From Marinilabiliales bacterium (lineage in GTDB: Bacteria; Bacteroidota; Bacteroidia; Bacteroidales; ML635J-15), in contig PKTB01000015.1 of the NCBI GenBank assembly GCA_002869385.1, positions 30,796 through 94,795 of the forward strand: 64,000 bases of DNA, written 5' to 3'. Position 1 is the stretch's first letter, and every line of letters starts with the position of its first letter. Below, one piece after another: positions 51,658 through 61,318 of the stretch. Below the pieces are notes generated by a model. The model had not been told where the DNA came from, did no database searches, and saw nothing but the letters and a program-made list of their open reading frames with translations. Both the position numbers and the translations under genes were made by a program.

Positions 51658-52092
51658 TTACCCACATCCATCACAACTACATCCACAGCTGTCAATACTA
51701 CAAGATCCAGACACAGCTTTTGCCATTTTACCTTTAATAATTGGTAACCCTTTAGCTTTCCAAGCATACAGACCGCCATCCATATTAGCTACATTTATAA
51801 AACCTTGACGATTTAAAACATTTACTACCTTGGTACTTCTTGAACCTTCATCACATACTACAATAATGGGTACCTCTTTTGGAATAAATTGAATACTGTC
51901 CATTATTTTAGACATAGGGAAAAAGAAAACATTTTGAAATTCAAAATACTCTATTTCATGCTCATCTTCTTCTCGTACATCAAGGAAAAAAACTTCATCT
52001 TTAATAATAAGCTCGTAAGCTTCTAATACTGTAATGTGCTTAACCCCATCCAATTGGAAATCTTGCACTCTAGGTTTGTCATATAAATTCAT
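51658..52092 (-). CDS. Rhodanese-domain protein with cysteine-rich tail
   Basis: 144 residues. The rhodanese domain (about 20-120) transfers sulfane sulfur; its active-site Cys is in VVCDEGSRSTKV (about residue 82). The unusual part is the C-terminus, SGSCSIDSCGCSCDGCG, with six Cys in 17 residues, which could bind metal or carry persulfide. No partner gene is obvious; the methyltransferase upstream (63 bp) may be co-transcribed. Frame intact. Confidence 0.85.
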   Translation of the reverse strand: MNLYDKPRVQDFQLDGVKHITVLEAYELIIKDEVFFLDVREEDEHEIEYFEFQNVFFFPMSKIMDSIQFIPKEVPIIVVCDEGSRSTKVVNVLNRQGFINVANMDGGLYAWKAKGLPIIKGKMAKAVSGSCSIDSCGCSCDGCG

Positions 52093-52154
52093 TTTGGCTT
52101 CTTTTGTTTTTTTGTTTTGTTATTAACAGTAATCTACTTAATAAGTTTATGTGC

Positions 52155-52985
52155 TTAAACTTTTTTTAAAACTAAAATATCCTGAAAATCAAAGGCTTTT
52201 TCACTTATTCCCGTTTTCCACCAACCTTGTTTTTCTTCGACAATCTCTAATCCATTAGTTTTCAATATTTGTAATAATTGATTTCTTATTAACGCAACAT
52301 TCGCATTCTTTATTTTTGAATTATGCAAACAATATTTATCATAAATAAATGGAAACAATTCATATGTTTTATCAGCTTCAGCAAGAAACCAACTTGTGTA
52401 ACATGTTCCTTGTGGTTTTAATACTTTGGCAATCTCTTTTAGATAATTTTCAATAGCACAAAATTGCATATGAGTAAATACAGATATCACAATCACAACA
52501 TCAAAAGACTCTTCTTTAAAAGGAAATTCAAATTCCTCAGGCGAAATGTTTGCATTTGGTAAATAAAGGTCATTTTTTATTGGATAATGATTGAAAACGA
52601 AGTTTTTGCATTGACTATACTTTTTAGCACACCACTCAATATCACTTTTAATAATGTCAAATCCTAGATAATTGCCATCTTTGTTTAAAAACTTTGTAAA
52701 AGGTCGTGCTATTCTTCCGATTCCGGATCCAACATCGAGAATTTTAGCTTCCGGTGTAAGCTTACATGTATCAACAATATCATTAAAAAACTTATCACCA
52801 ATTTTTTTGAAATCTCCTCTACCTACATTTGTTTTTCCTTTAGAAGGAATTAGCTTATCTCTGTTTTTATCAAACAAACTAATAAAATCAGCAGGCAAAT
52901 AATAAACTCGCCTGATAAATCTTCTACCATTGGGAGATAAGCTATAATATAGTTTCCTAAACATAAGTGCAAAAAGAGGAGACAA
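52155..52985 (-). CDS. Class I SAM-dependent methyltransferase
   Basis: 276 residues with a Rossmann-type SAM site: motif I AKILDVGSGIGRIARPF (about 98-114), then GFDIIKSDIEWC (motif II) and FDVVIVISVFTHM (motif IV). A late VLKPQGTCYTSWFLAE is typical of the Methyltransf_11/25 group. The substrate is unknown. The N-terminal 60 residues are basic and hydrophobic. The first codons may be non-native; other Met starts near residue 9 are possible. Confidence 0.85.
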   Translation of the reverse strand: MSPLFALMFRKLYYSLSPNGRRFIRRVYYLPADFISLFDKNRDKLIPSKGKTNVGRGDFKKIGDKFFNDIVDTCKLTPEAKILDVGSGIGRIARPFTKFLNKDGNYLGFDIIKSDIEWCAKKYSQCKNFVFNHYPIKNDLYLPNANISPEEFEFPFKEESFDVVIVISVFTHMQFCAIENYLKEIAKVLKPQGTCYTSWFLAEADKTYELFPFIYDKYCLHNSKIKNANVALIRNQLLQILKTNGLEIVEEKQGWWKTGISEKAFDFQDILVLKKV

Positions 52986-53284
52986 ACTTACATAAAGTTT
53001 TTAAGTATGACAAAAGCAAAAACTAACCAAAGTTGATATAAAACATTAAACTTTGATTAATCAAAAAATAACAATAACTAACTGATTAACATTAATTTGA
53101 GTTTTTATAAGAAAAAACATGACCTTTATCAGCTATTCATATTTTTTATATTTAGAGCAATTCTAAACTATATAAATGCTGTTTTATAACACATGTTTAG
53201 AGGTTTTAGAATAAAAAAAATATCTCTATTATTGTAGTGCGTTAAAAAAATTTAAAACTTAATATTAATTAAAATCTAAGTACG
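52986..53284. other. Intergenic region before gdhA
   Basis: 299 bp, about 80 per cent A+T, between divergent genes. It must hold the gdhA promoter, but no TAnnTTTG box with proper spacing is seen. No hairpin of note or open frame. Confidence 0.5.
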
Positions 53285-54616
53285 ATGAGTGCAAAAGTTG
53301 AACAATTTATGGCAAAAGTAGTTGCCAAAAATCCAAGTGAAAAAGAATTTCACCAAGCAGTACAAGAAGTAGTTGAATCATTACTTCCTTTCGTAGAAGA
53401 AAATCCAAGATACAATGGTATTTTAGAGAGAATCGTTGAGCCGGAAAGAGTTCTTATGTTTAGAGTTCCTTGGTTAGATGATAAAGGAAATCAGCAAATA
53501 AACAGAGGTTTCAGAATTGAGATGAACTCTGCTATTGGACCATACAAAGGTGGTTTAAGATTTCACACAACTGTGAACCTTGGTATTTTGAAATTCTTAG
53601 CTTTTGAGCAAGTATTCAAAAACTCATTGACTACACTTCCTATGGGTGGTGGTAAAGGTGGATCTGATTTCGATCCTAAAGGAAAGTCTGACAACGAAGT
53701 AATGAAATTCTGTCAAAGCTTTATGCTAGAACTTTCTCGTCACATTGGTCCTGATACTGACGTGCCTGCTGGTGACATCGGTGTTTGTGGACGTGAAATT
53801 GGTTTCATGTTTGGACAATACAAAAGAATCCGTAATGAGTTTACTGGTGTATTAACTGGTAAAGGATTACAATGGGGTGGTAGTTTAATTCGTCCTGAAG
53901 CTACAGGTTACGGTGCTACTTACTTTGCAGAGGAAATGTTAAAAACTCGCGGAGATTCATTCCAAGGCAAAACTGTTGTTATCTATGGTTCAGGAAACGT
54001 TTCTCAGTATGCAACTGAAAAAGTTACTCAATTAGGTGGTAAAGTTGTTACTTTATCTGACTCATCAGGTTTCATTTATGATCCAGCTGGTATTGATGCA
54101 GAAAAACTTGCTTATGTAATGGAACTTAAAAACGTAAAACGTTGACGTATCAAATAATATGCTGAAAAATACGGATGCGAATATTACGAAGGTCAAAAGC
54201 CTTGGGGTATTAAGTGTGATGTTGCTCTTCCATGTGCAACTCAAAACGAAGTTAACTTAGAGGAAGCTAAAACTCTATTAGCTAACGGTTGTTACTGTAT
54301 TTCAGAAGGTGCTAACATGCCATGTGTACAAGAAGCTGTTGAATTATTTGTTGAGCACAAGATTCTTTACGGTCCTGGTAAAGCAGCTAATGCTGGTGGT
54401 GTTGCAACTTCAGGTCTTGAGATGTCACAGAACTCATTACGTATGAGCTGGACAAGAGAAGAAGTTGACTCAAAACTTCACGGTATTATGGTAGCAGTAC
54501 ACGAACAATGTGTTAAGTATGGTAAAAAAGGTGATTTTGTTAACTACGTAGATGGTGCTAACATCGGTGGTTTTGTAAAAGTTGCTGAAGCAATGCTTGC
54601 ACAAGGTCTAGTATAA
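53285..54616 (+). pseudogene. gdhA: NADP-type glutamate dehydrogenase, two in-frame stops
   Basis: A 443-codon frame for hexameric GDH, which interconverts 2-oxoglutarate plus ammonia and glutamate. Dimerisation/substrate parts [19 protein letters not shown] and the catalytic Lys region [19 protein letters not shown] are present. The NADP-binding domain carries [19 protein letters not shown] 54143-54145 and TAA 54155-54157 fall 12 nt apart in ELKNVKR-stop-RIK-stop-YAEKYG, where the family has Gly and Glu. Both need one G-to-T change. The rest (VALPCATQNEV, then ISEGANMPCV) is intact. The gene precedes the redox module. Confidence 0.93.
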
Positions 54617-54631
54617 ACCATTAATATAAAG

Positions 54632-54687
54632 GTTGTAATAATTGTTCTGGTAATCTACTTTGAACAATTATACAACATTTATTTTTT
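54632..54687 (+). terminator. Terminator after gdhA
   Basis: GTTGTAATAATTGTTC (from 54632) pairs with GAACAATTATACAAC (54662-54676), with one bulge, and is followed by a T-rich stretch. It separates gdhA from the redox operon. Confidence 0.7.
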
Positions 54688-54759
54688 CATTTCTTCTGAA
54701 TCTTCATTATTCATAAGAACAAGCTTGTAAATTTAATCACAAATTAATATTTTCGGGAA

Positions 54760-55278
54760 ATGCGAATACAAAGAATCTTGCAAGAAAAGGAACAAATTGA
54801 GCAAAATAGTATCGATTTGTCAGAATTAAAGAAATATATTGAAAAATACAGAGGTAAACAAGGGAATGTGATTCCACTTTTGCAGGCTGCAATGGCTTTA
54901 TACGGATATCTTCCTGAGCTAGTATTTACAACTTTAGAGGAAGAATTAGGAATTAGTAAAAGCCAGATGTATGGTGTTGCTACTTTTTATTCCCAATTCC
55001 GTCTTGCTCCGGTTGGAAAACATATTGTGAAGGTTTGTCATGGTACTGCATGTCACGTACAAAATGCTACTGCCTTAACAGAAGCTTTAGAAGAAGCTCT
55101 TGAAATCGCTGATGGAGAAACAACAAAAGATGGCATGTTCACAATTGAATCTGTAGCATGTCTAGGATGTTGCTCTCTAGCTCCGGTTATTATGATCGGT
55201 GATGAAGTTTTTGGTAAACTTGACGGCAATGCAACTGTGAAAATTATTAATGAAATTAAACTTAAAGAAAAGGAATAA
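54760..55278 (+). CDS. NuoE/HydC-like [2Fe-2S] subunit of an NAD(P)-linked redox complex
   Basis: 172 residues with a helical start and thioredoxin-like [2Fe-2S] domain. Cluster ligands are visible in KVCHGTACHVQNA and VACLGCCSLAPV (CxxxxC and CxxxC). The segment YGVATFYSQFRLAPVGKH is family-typical. In electron-bifurcating complexes this subunit (HydC, StnC or NfnC type) relays electrons to the flavin subunit. It starts a three-gene operon, 3 nt before the NuoF-like gene. Confidence 0.92.
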   Translation: MRIQRILQEKEQIEQNSIDLSELKKYIEKYRGKQGNVIPLLQAAMALYGYLPELVFTTLEEELGISKSQMYGVATFYSQFRLAPVGKHIVKVCHGTACHVQNATALTEALEEALEIADGETTKDGMFTIESVACLGCCSLAPVIMIGDEVFGKLDGNATVKIINEIKLKEKE

Positions 55279-55281
55279 CAT

Positions 55282-57060
55282 ATGAGCAGAACTCAGGTTA
55301 TAGTCGGTCTAGGTAGTTGTGGAATTGCCGCCGGTGCATCGAAAGTTTATGACAAGTTGCAGGCTATTAAAGAAGCTGAAAACTTGGATTTTGAACTCAA
55401 AAAAACCAGCTGTGTTGGTATGTGTTACAAAGAACCTCTGGTTGAAGTAGTTGATGAAAATGGAACTTTCCTTTATGGAGACATTAACGAGAATCTTGCA
55501 GTGGATTTGGTTCACGAACATGTGATTAATCAAAACCCAATGAAAGATTATGTAGTTAAATCAGAACTATTTGAAACAGGTGAAGAAGAGTTCTTTGACT
55601 CACAAGTTAAAATAGCTCTTCGTCATTGTGGACATATCGAACCCGAAGATATTAATGAATACATAAAAAATGAAGGCTATGCTGCACTTAAAAAGATAGC
55701 CAACGAAGGAATTGACAGAGAAAGCGTTATTCAAATCGTTAAAGATTCCGGACTTAGAGGCCGAGGTGGTGGAGGTTTTAGTACCGGTATGAAATGGCGT
55801 TTTGCTTTCAATTACGAATCTGATGATAAATATATTATCTGTAATGCTGATGAGGGGGACCCTGGAGCATTTATGGATAGATCACTACTAGAAGGTGATC
55901 CACATGCGGTAATCGAAGGTATGATTATCGGAGCATACGCAATTGGTGCTAACCATGGAGTTATCTATTGTCGTGCTGAATACCCACTAGCAATAAAACG
56001 TTTAAATATTGCATTGGAACAAGCTCGTAAAAAAGGTTTTCTTGGTAAAGACGTTTGCGGAATTAAAGGATTTAATGTCGATATTTATGTTAAAGAAGGT
56101 GCCGGAGCTTTTGTTTGTGGTGAAGAAACAGCTCTAATGGCTTCAATCGAAGGACATAGAGGCATGCCTCGTAAACGTCCTCCATTTCCTGCTGAATCAG
56201 GACTATGGCGTAAACCTTCTAACGTAAACAATGTCGAAACTTTTGCAAATATTCCATGGATATTATTCCACGGAGCAGAAGAATACTCAAAATACGGAAC
56301 AAAAAATTCCAGCGGAACTAAAGTTTTTGCACTTACAGGTAAAATCAACCGTGGTGGACTAGTAGAAGTACCTCTGGGAATCACAATAAATGATATTATT
56401 TTCAAACTCGGCGGCGGAATACCGGGAGGCAAAAAATTCAAAGCTGTTCAGCTTGGTGGTCCTTCTGGTGGTTGTGTCCCAGCATATCTTGGTGATACAA
56501 TAATAGATTATGATTCAGTAAAAAGTACCGGTGCAATTATGGGTTCCGGAGGTATGGTTGTAATGGATGAAACAACATGTATGGTTGACATGGCCAAATT
56601 CTTCCTCGACTTTACCAAAAAAGAATCTTGTGGAAAATGTACTTTCTGCAGAATTGGAACACAAAGAATGCTAGAAATCTTAACCAGAATTTGTGATGGT
56701 GAAGGTGCTGAAGGTGATATTGAAAAGCTTGAAGAATTATCACATAAAATTATTGAAAATTCATTATGCGGTCTCGGACAAACTGCTCCAAACCCTGTTC
56801 TTACTACTATTAAGTACTTTAGTGATGAGTACGAGGCTCATATCAGAGATAAAAAATGTCCTGCTAAAAAATGTAAGCCACTACTTACTTACGAAATCAT
56901 CGAAGAGAATTGTACAGGCTGTACTGTTTGTGCTAAAAAATGTCCTACAGATGCTATTTCAGGTGAAAGAAAAATGGCTCACTTTATCGACCAGGATAAA
57001 TGTATTAAATGTGGTGTTTGTTACTCAAAATGTAAGTTTGAGGCAATTAGTCTAACTTAA
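55282..57060 (+). CDS. NuoF/HydB-like FMN- and NADH-binding subunit
   Basis: 592 residues: N-terminal thioredoxin-like [2Fe-2S] domain (about 1-95, CGIAAGAS and TSCVGMCYKEPL), the NuoF core with GLRGRGGGGFSTGMKW (NADH/FMN) and CNADEGDPGAFMDRSLL, a [4Fe-4S] site ESCGKCTFCRIGTQRM, and two C-terminal 4Fe-4S ferredoxin motifs (CTGCTVCAKKCP, CIKCGVCYSKC). This extended form is found in bifurcating hydrogenase-type and transhydrogenase-type complexes rather than in complex I. Confidence 0.93.
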   Translation: MSRTQVIVGLGSCGIAAGASKVYDKLQAIKEAENLDFELKKTSCVGMCYKEPLVEVVDENGTFLYGDINENLAVDLVHEHVINQNPMKDYVVKSELFETGEEEFFDSQVKIALRHCGHIEPEDINEYIKNEGYAALKKIANEGIDRESVIQIVKDSGLRGRGGGGFSTGMKWRFAFNYESDDKYIICNADEGDPGAFMDRSLLEGDPHAVIEGMIIGAYAIGANHGVIYCRAEYPLAIKRLNIALEQARKKGFLGKDVCGIKGFNVDIYVKEGAGAFVCGEETALMASIEGHRGMPRKRPPFPAESGLWRKPSNVNNVETFANIPWILFHGAEEYSKYGTKNSSGTKVFALTGKINRGGLVEVPLGITINDIIFKLGGGIPGGKKFKAVQLGGPSGGCVPAYLGDTIIDYDSVKSTGAIMGSGGMVVMDETTCMVDMAKFFLDFTKKESCGKCTFCRIGTQRMLEILTRICDGEGAEGDIEKLEELSHKIIENSLCGLGQTAPNPVLTTIKYFSDEYEAHIRDKKCPAKKCKPLLTYEIIEENCTGCTVCAKKCPTDAISGERKMAHFIDQDKCIKCGVCYSKCKFEAISLT

Positions 57061-57074
57061 AAACTTTTCGGATA

Positions 57075-60000
57075 ATGGATAAAATTAATATAATTATAAA
57101 CGGAAAACCTGTAAAGGGTTATTCTAACGAATATATAGTTGATGTCGCAAAAAGAGAAGGAATTATTATCCCAACTCTTTGCAACGACGATAGATTAGAG
57201 CCTTATTCTTCATGTTTTGTTTGTGTGGTTGAAATCGAAGGTAATCCTAAACCACAACCAGCTTGCTCAACACGTATAACTGAAGGAATGGTTATTAATA
57301 CTGAAAGTCAAAAGGTTGTTGAATCAAGACAAACAGCTCTTAACCTACTATTAAGTAATCACTATGCTGATTGTGTTGCTCCTTGTAAGGAAACCTGCCC
57401 TGCAGGAGTTGATGTTAAAGGATATATTTCTCTAATTGAAAAAGGTCTTTACAGCGAAGCTGTTGCTTTAATCAAAAAAGTAAACCCATTGCCTGCAATC
57501 TGCGGTCGTGTTTGTGTTCGCCCTTGTGAAGCAGCATGTCGTCGTAACCTTCTTGATGAAGGTACTGGTGTTGGAATTGACTATATGAAGAGATTTGCTG
57601 CTGATTATGACTTAGAATCTGTCAATAAATATATACCTGAAAAAGAAGATTCAACAGGTAAAAAAGTTGCTATTATTGGCGCAGGCCCTGGTGGATTGTC
57701 TGCAGCATATTACCTGCAACTAAAAGGTCACCAGTGTGATATTTTTGAAATGCAAGACAGCCCAGGTGGTTGGCTAAGGTATGGTATTCCTGAGTATAGA
57801 CTACCAAACGAAATTATCGATAAAGAAGTAAAAAACATAACTGATTTAGGTGTAAATATCTTTTACAAAAAGAAATTAGGTGACAATATAAAATATGCTG
57901 AACTTCAAGATAAGTATGATGCTACAATTCTAACTATCGGGTCACAAAGAGGTACTCTTTTACGTGCTCCGGGAGAAGACTGTGATGGTGTATTCTCTGG
58001 TATCGACTACTTACGTAACATGGAATTAACAGGACAACGTTATGACTTTAAAGGTAAAACTGTTGTAGTTGTTGGTTGTGGTAATACCGCGATGGACTGC
58101 TGTCGTTCTGCAATGAGATGCGGAAGTACTGATGTTAAAATTGTATATCGTCGTACCGAAAAAGAAATGCCTGCTAACCCTATTGAGATACACGAATCTA
58201 AATTAGAAGGTGTAGAATATATGGTATTGCATAATCCTACAAAAGTTAATTCAGATGCTAATGGAAAACTAGAATCTGTAACTTTAATAAAAATGGAACT
58301 AGGCGAACCTGATTCATCTGGACGTAGACGTCCTGTACCTGTTGAAGGATCTGAATTTGATATTAAATGTGACTACATTCTAGCTGCTATTGGGCAAAAA
58401 ACAGATATTAATTTCCTTGACGATGTTAATAGTGTTGCAACCAACGGACAATTAGCAGCAAATAAATGGGGAGATATTGATGCAGACCCTAAAACTTTAC
58501 AAACAGGTATACCAAATATGTTTGCTGCAGGTGATGGTGTTACTGGTCCTGCTACTTTGATCGAAGCTATTTCACAGGCAAATATTGCATGGTTAAGTTG
58601 TCATCAATACCTAACAGGTCAGGAAATGAAGCCTGAACCAAAACCATTTATAAGTAAACGTGATAATTTTAAAAATCAAGACCCTAACGACTATCTTGGA
58701 AGATATCAAAAACAAATGCGTCAGGAAATGCCAGTACTAGAGGCAGGCGACAGACGCAACTATAAAGAAGTTGAACTTGGATATGCTGATGAGAATGTTG
58801 CCAAAACAGAAGCAAACAGATGTTTTGAGTGTGGTTGTTCAGAGTTCTTCGATTGTAAACTACAGCAATACGCTACAAAATACAATGTTGATCAAGAATA
58901 TTATGCCGGAGAATTCAAGCAATATAATGTAGACTTCTCACATCCACTAATTGAAATTGACAACAATAAATGTATTTTGTGTTCTAAATGTATCAGAGTT
59001 TGTGACGAAGTTGTAGGAGCCAAAGCATTAGGTTTAGTTCAAAGAGGCTTTGACACATTTGTCGCACCAAGTTTAAACAAAAAACTTACTGATACAGATT
59101 GTGAAAATTGTGGTATGTGTGTTTCTATCTGTCCTACAGGTGCAATTACAGAAAATGTTCCATTTAAAGTAATGCCGGTCGAATCAGATAAAATAGAAAC
59201 TATAGATTGCTTTACCTCAGAAGGTGCATCTATTGAACTTCTTCACAAATCAAACTTCTATTTCAGGGCCGAAGGTACTCCTGGGCTTGTAAATAAAAAA
59301 GGAAGTATTGGTAAGCATGCAAAATTCGGTTACAGGATTTTCAATGATCTTGAAAGAATCAAGAAGCCAATGTTAAAAGAGAACGGAAGTTGGAAAGAAA
59401 TAGAATTTGAACAAGCATTTGATATCATTAAGCAAAAACTTTCTGGAAATGAAAAAGACACTATGGTTTTTGCTGGTGGCAGATTAAGCAATGAGGAATT
59501 ATATTTAACTCAGAAATTTACAAGAGCGGCTCTTAAGACAAATAATATTGCGAGCTTAAATTATGTAGGTAGAGGAACAGGTTATACTTATAACACATTC
59601 AAGAATGTTCCTATGGATCAATTTAAAGATGCCGGTAAAATTTATATTATAGGTTCTGATTTGAATTATAGCAATCAATTAATAAATCACATGATTTTCA
59701 ACGCTGCTGCTGTTAACGGAGTAGAAATCACATTGGTTACAGAAAAAGAAAATGCAAAACTTGCATACAAATGTGATAAAATTGTAAAAACAGGATCATA
59801 TCATGCATTTGCTAAAGCTGTAAATAAAATAATGCTTGAGAATAACTGGCAAAATAAGTTCTTTATTGATGGAAATGTAAATGGATTTGACAAGTATGCT
59901 GAAGAACTCTCAGCTGAGAATCTGGATGCTCTTTGTGCAAAAGCAGAGGTTTCAAGAGAAGAACTGGAGAAGTTTACAAATGCTTATAACCTCGAACAAA

Positions 60001-60746
60001 ATGCTATTGTAGTATTTTGCGAAAACGAAATTTCTGCTGATGCCGCAACTGAAATCGTTAACATGGTCATGATTACAGGTAAACTTGGGAAAACAGCTAG
60101 CGGACTATTTGCTGTTAAAGAAAAAAATAATTCTCAAGGACTAATTGATATGGGTATTAGACCTATCTTAGGTGTTGGTGGTGTAGAATTTAATGAAGAA
60201 TACATGAAATTCGCTTCTAAATACTACAACAATCAAGGCCCTGATTCAATCGCTGAGTGCCAGTGCGACAGAATTAGTGGTGGAGACTTTAAAAACTTTA
60301 TGATTTTTGGAGAAGATCCAATTGGAACAGCAAAAGATGTTAATACTGTAAAATCATGGTTTAAAAACGCTCAGTTTATTGCAGTTCAAGACTACTTTAT
60401 GACAGATACAGCAAAAGAAGCTGATTTAGTTTTACCAGCTAGTTTCCACTTTGAAACAGGTGGTAGCTTTACTAATACTCAGAAGTTTATTCAAACTTTT
60501 GAAAAAGATGCAAAACCTTTATGTGGTCTTGATAACCTTGAACAACTATCTGGTTTATTTAATAAATTTGGAATTGAACAATCTGCAGACAAAAATGTTA
60601 TTTTTGGTGAAATAACAGAGCTTTTATCAAATATTGGAGAGTTCAAACCTGAGTTTGTAAATACAACTGAAGATAATAATATTGTCTACTTCAATCACTC
60701 TTGTGATATAATGCTTAAAAAAGTTTCAGAAATTGTTGATTTTTAA
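57075..60746 (+). CDS. GltD/NuoG-like fusion: NAD(P)-binding FAD oxidoreductase with FeS clusters
   Basis: 1,223 residues. In order: [2Fe-2S] ferredoxin domain (Cys36, 47, 50, 64); GltD-type FeS segment (Cys 100, 104, 108 and 143-155); FAD Rossmann IIGAGPGGLSAAYYLQLKG (about 200-218); NAD(P) Rossmann VVVVGCGNTAMDCCRSA (about 330-346); FAD end MFAAGDGVTGPATLIEAI; a Cys segment (583-594); two 4Fe-4S motifs (633-643, 676-686); and a NuoG/formate-dehydrogenase-like domain (about 705-1223) lacking the catalytic Cys/Sec site. The layout matches Sporomusa-type NAD/NADP transhydrogenase (Stn) large subunits; NADP specificity is inferred, not shown. Confidence 0.9.
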   Translation: MDKINIIINGKPVKGYSNEYIVDVAKREGIIIPTLCNDDRLEPYSSCFVCVVEIEGNPKPQPACSTRITEGMVINTESQKVVESRQTALNLLLSNHYADCVAPCKETCPAGVDVKGYISLIEKGLYSEAVALIKKVNPLPAICGRVCVRPCEAACRRNLLDEGTGVGIDYMKRFAADYDLESVNKYIPEKEDSTGKKVAIIGAGPGGLSAAYYLQLKGHQCDIFEMQDSPGGWLRYGIPEYRLPNEIIDKEVKNITDLGVNIFYKKKLGDNIKYAELQDKYDATILTIGSQRGTLLRAPGEDCDGVFSGIDYLRNMELTGQRYDFKGKTVVVVGCGNTAMDCCRSAMRCGSTDVKIVYRRTEKEMPANPIEIHESKLEGVEYMVLHNPTKVNSDANGKLESVTLIKMELGEPDSSGRRRPVPVEGSEFDIKCDYILAAIGQKTDINFLDDVNSVATNGQLAANKWGDIDADPKTLQTGIPNMFAAGDGVTGPATLIEAISQANIAWLSCHQYLTGQEMKPEPKPFISKRDNFKNQDPNDYLGRYQKQMRQEMPVLEAGDRRNYKEVELGYADENVAKTEANRCFECGCSEFFDCKLQQYATKYNVDQEYYAGEFKQYNVDFSHPLIEIDNNKCILCSKCIRVCDEVVGAKALGLVQRGFDTFVAPSLNKKLTDTDCENCGMCVSICPTGAITENVPFKVMPVESDKIETIDCFTSEGASIELLHKSNFYFRAEGTPGLVNKKGSIGKHAKFGYRIFNDLERIKKPMLKENGSWKEIEFEQAFDIIKQKLSGNEKDTMVFAGGRLSNEELYLTQKFTRAALKTNNIASLNYVGRGTGYTYNTFKNVPMDQFKDAGKIYIIGSDLNYSNQLINHMIFNAAAVNGVEITLVTEKENAKLAYKCDKIVKTGSYHAFAKAVNKIMLENNWQNKFFIDGNVNGFDKYAEELSAENLDALCAKAEVSREELEKFTNAYNLEQNAIVVFCENEISADAATEIVNMVMITGKLGKTASGLFAVKEKNNSQGLIDMGIRPILGVGGVEFNEEYMKFASKYYNNQGPDSIAECQCDRISGGDFKNFMIFGEDPIGTAKDVNTVKSWFKNAQFIAVQDYFMTDTAKEADLVLPASFHFETGGSFTNTQKFIQTFEKDAKPLCGLDNLEQLSGLFNKFGIEQSADKNVIFGEITELLSNIGEFKPEFVNTTEDNNIVYFNHSCDIMLKKVSEIVDF

Positions 60747-60763
60747 TTAAAAACCGGAAAACT

Positions 60764-61222
60764 ATGAGAGAATTTGAAAACATAAATGACATCCTTGACT
60801 TTGCTATTGCAAGAGAACAAGGAGCAGTTGACTTTTATACTCGTTTAGCTGAAGACGTTAGCAACACAGAAATGCGTGATACTTTCCTTCAGTATGCAAA
60901 AGAAGAAATGGGACACAAAGCCTTTTTGATGAAAATCAAAAAAGAAGGAACATTTGAAATGGCTCCTGCAGAAATTACAAATATAAAAGTCTCTGACTAT
61001 CTTATTCCGGAAGAAAAAGATACAGACAAATTAACTTATCCTGAAGCTTTGGTTCTTGCCGCAAGAAGAGAAAAAGCTGCATATGAGTTGTATTTGAAAT
61101 TAAGTGAAACTACTTCTGATGCAAACTTTAAGCAATTGTTTAATAAACTTGCTCAAGAAGAATTAAAGCATAAAAACCGTTTTGAAACGGAATACGACGA
61201 TTATCTAAGTAGAGAGAATTAG
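60764..61222 (+). CDS. Rubrerythrin-like ferritin-family protein
   Basis: 152 residues, a four-helix di-iron protein with paired ExxH motifs: REQGAVDFYTRLAED with KEEMGHKAFL, and REKAAYELYLKLSE with QEELKHKNRFE. There is no rubredoxin domain at either end. Rubrerythrins reduce hydrogen peroxide in anaerobes using ferredoxin or NAD(P)H-derived electrons, so its position 18 nt after the redox operon is meaningful. Confidence 0.9.
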   Translation: MREFENINDILDFAIAREQGAVDFYTRLAEDVSNTEMRDTFLQYAKEEMGHKAFLMKIKKEGTFEMAPAEITNIKVSDYLIPEEKDTDKLTYPEALVLAARREKAAYELYLKLSETTSDANFKQLFNKLAQEELKHKNRFETEYDDYLSREN

Positions 61223-61241
61223 ATAAAAATCCAGTTTGCTA

Positions 61242-61274
61242 AAAGCCCGGTAAAATAGTTTATCGGGCTTTTTG
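61242..61274 (+). terminator. Terminator after the rubrerythrin-like gene
   Basis: AAAGCCCGGTAAA pairs with TTTATCGGGCTTTTT (61242-61274). A T-run follows. Confidence 0.82.
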
Positions 61275-61288
61275 TTAAATAATTTTCT

Positions 61289-61296
61289 TATTTTTG
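61289..61296 (+). promoter_or_regulatory. Possible -7 box for the lipoprotein gene
   Basis: TATTTTTG matches TAnnTTTG, 22 nt before the ATG. The nearest TTTG is only 14 nt upstream, inside the preceding terminator's T-tract. Confidence 0.3.
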
Positions 61297-61318
61297 AATA
61301 AATCAAAAATATTATCGC

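Noticed and set aside
54143..54145. Selenocysteine at the gdhA TGA
   Set aside because: The family has Gly there, no SECIS-like hairpin is apparent just after it, and a TAA follows four codons later.
57075..60746. Functional formate dehydrogenase
   Set aside because: The C-terminal domain lacks the catalytic Cys/Sec segment and the N-terminal Cys cluster of true molybdopterin enzymes.
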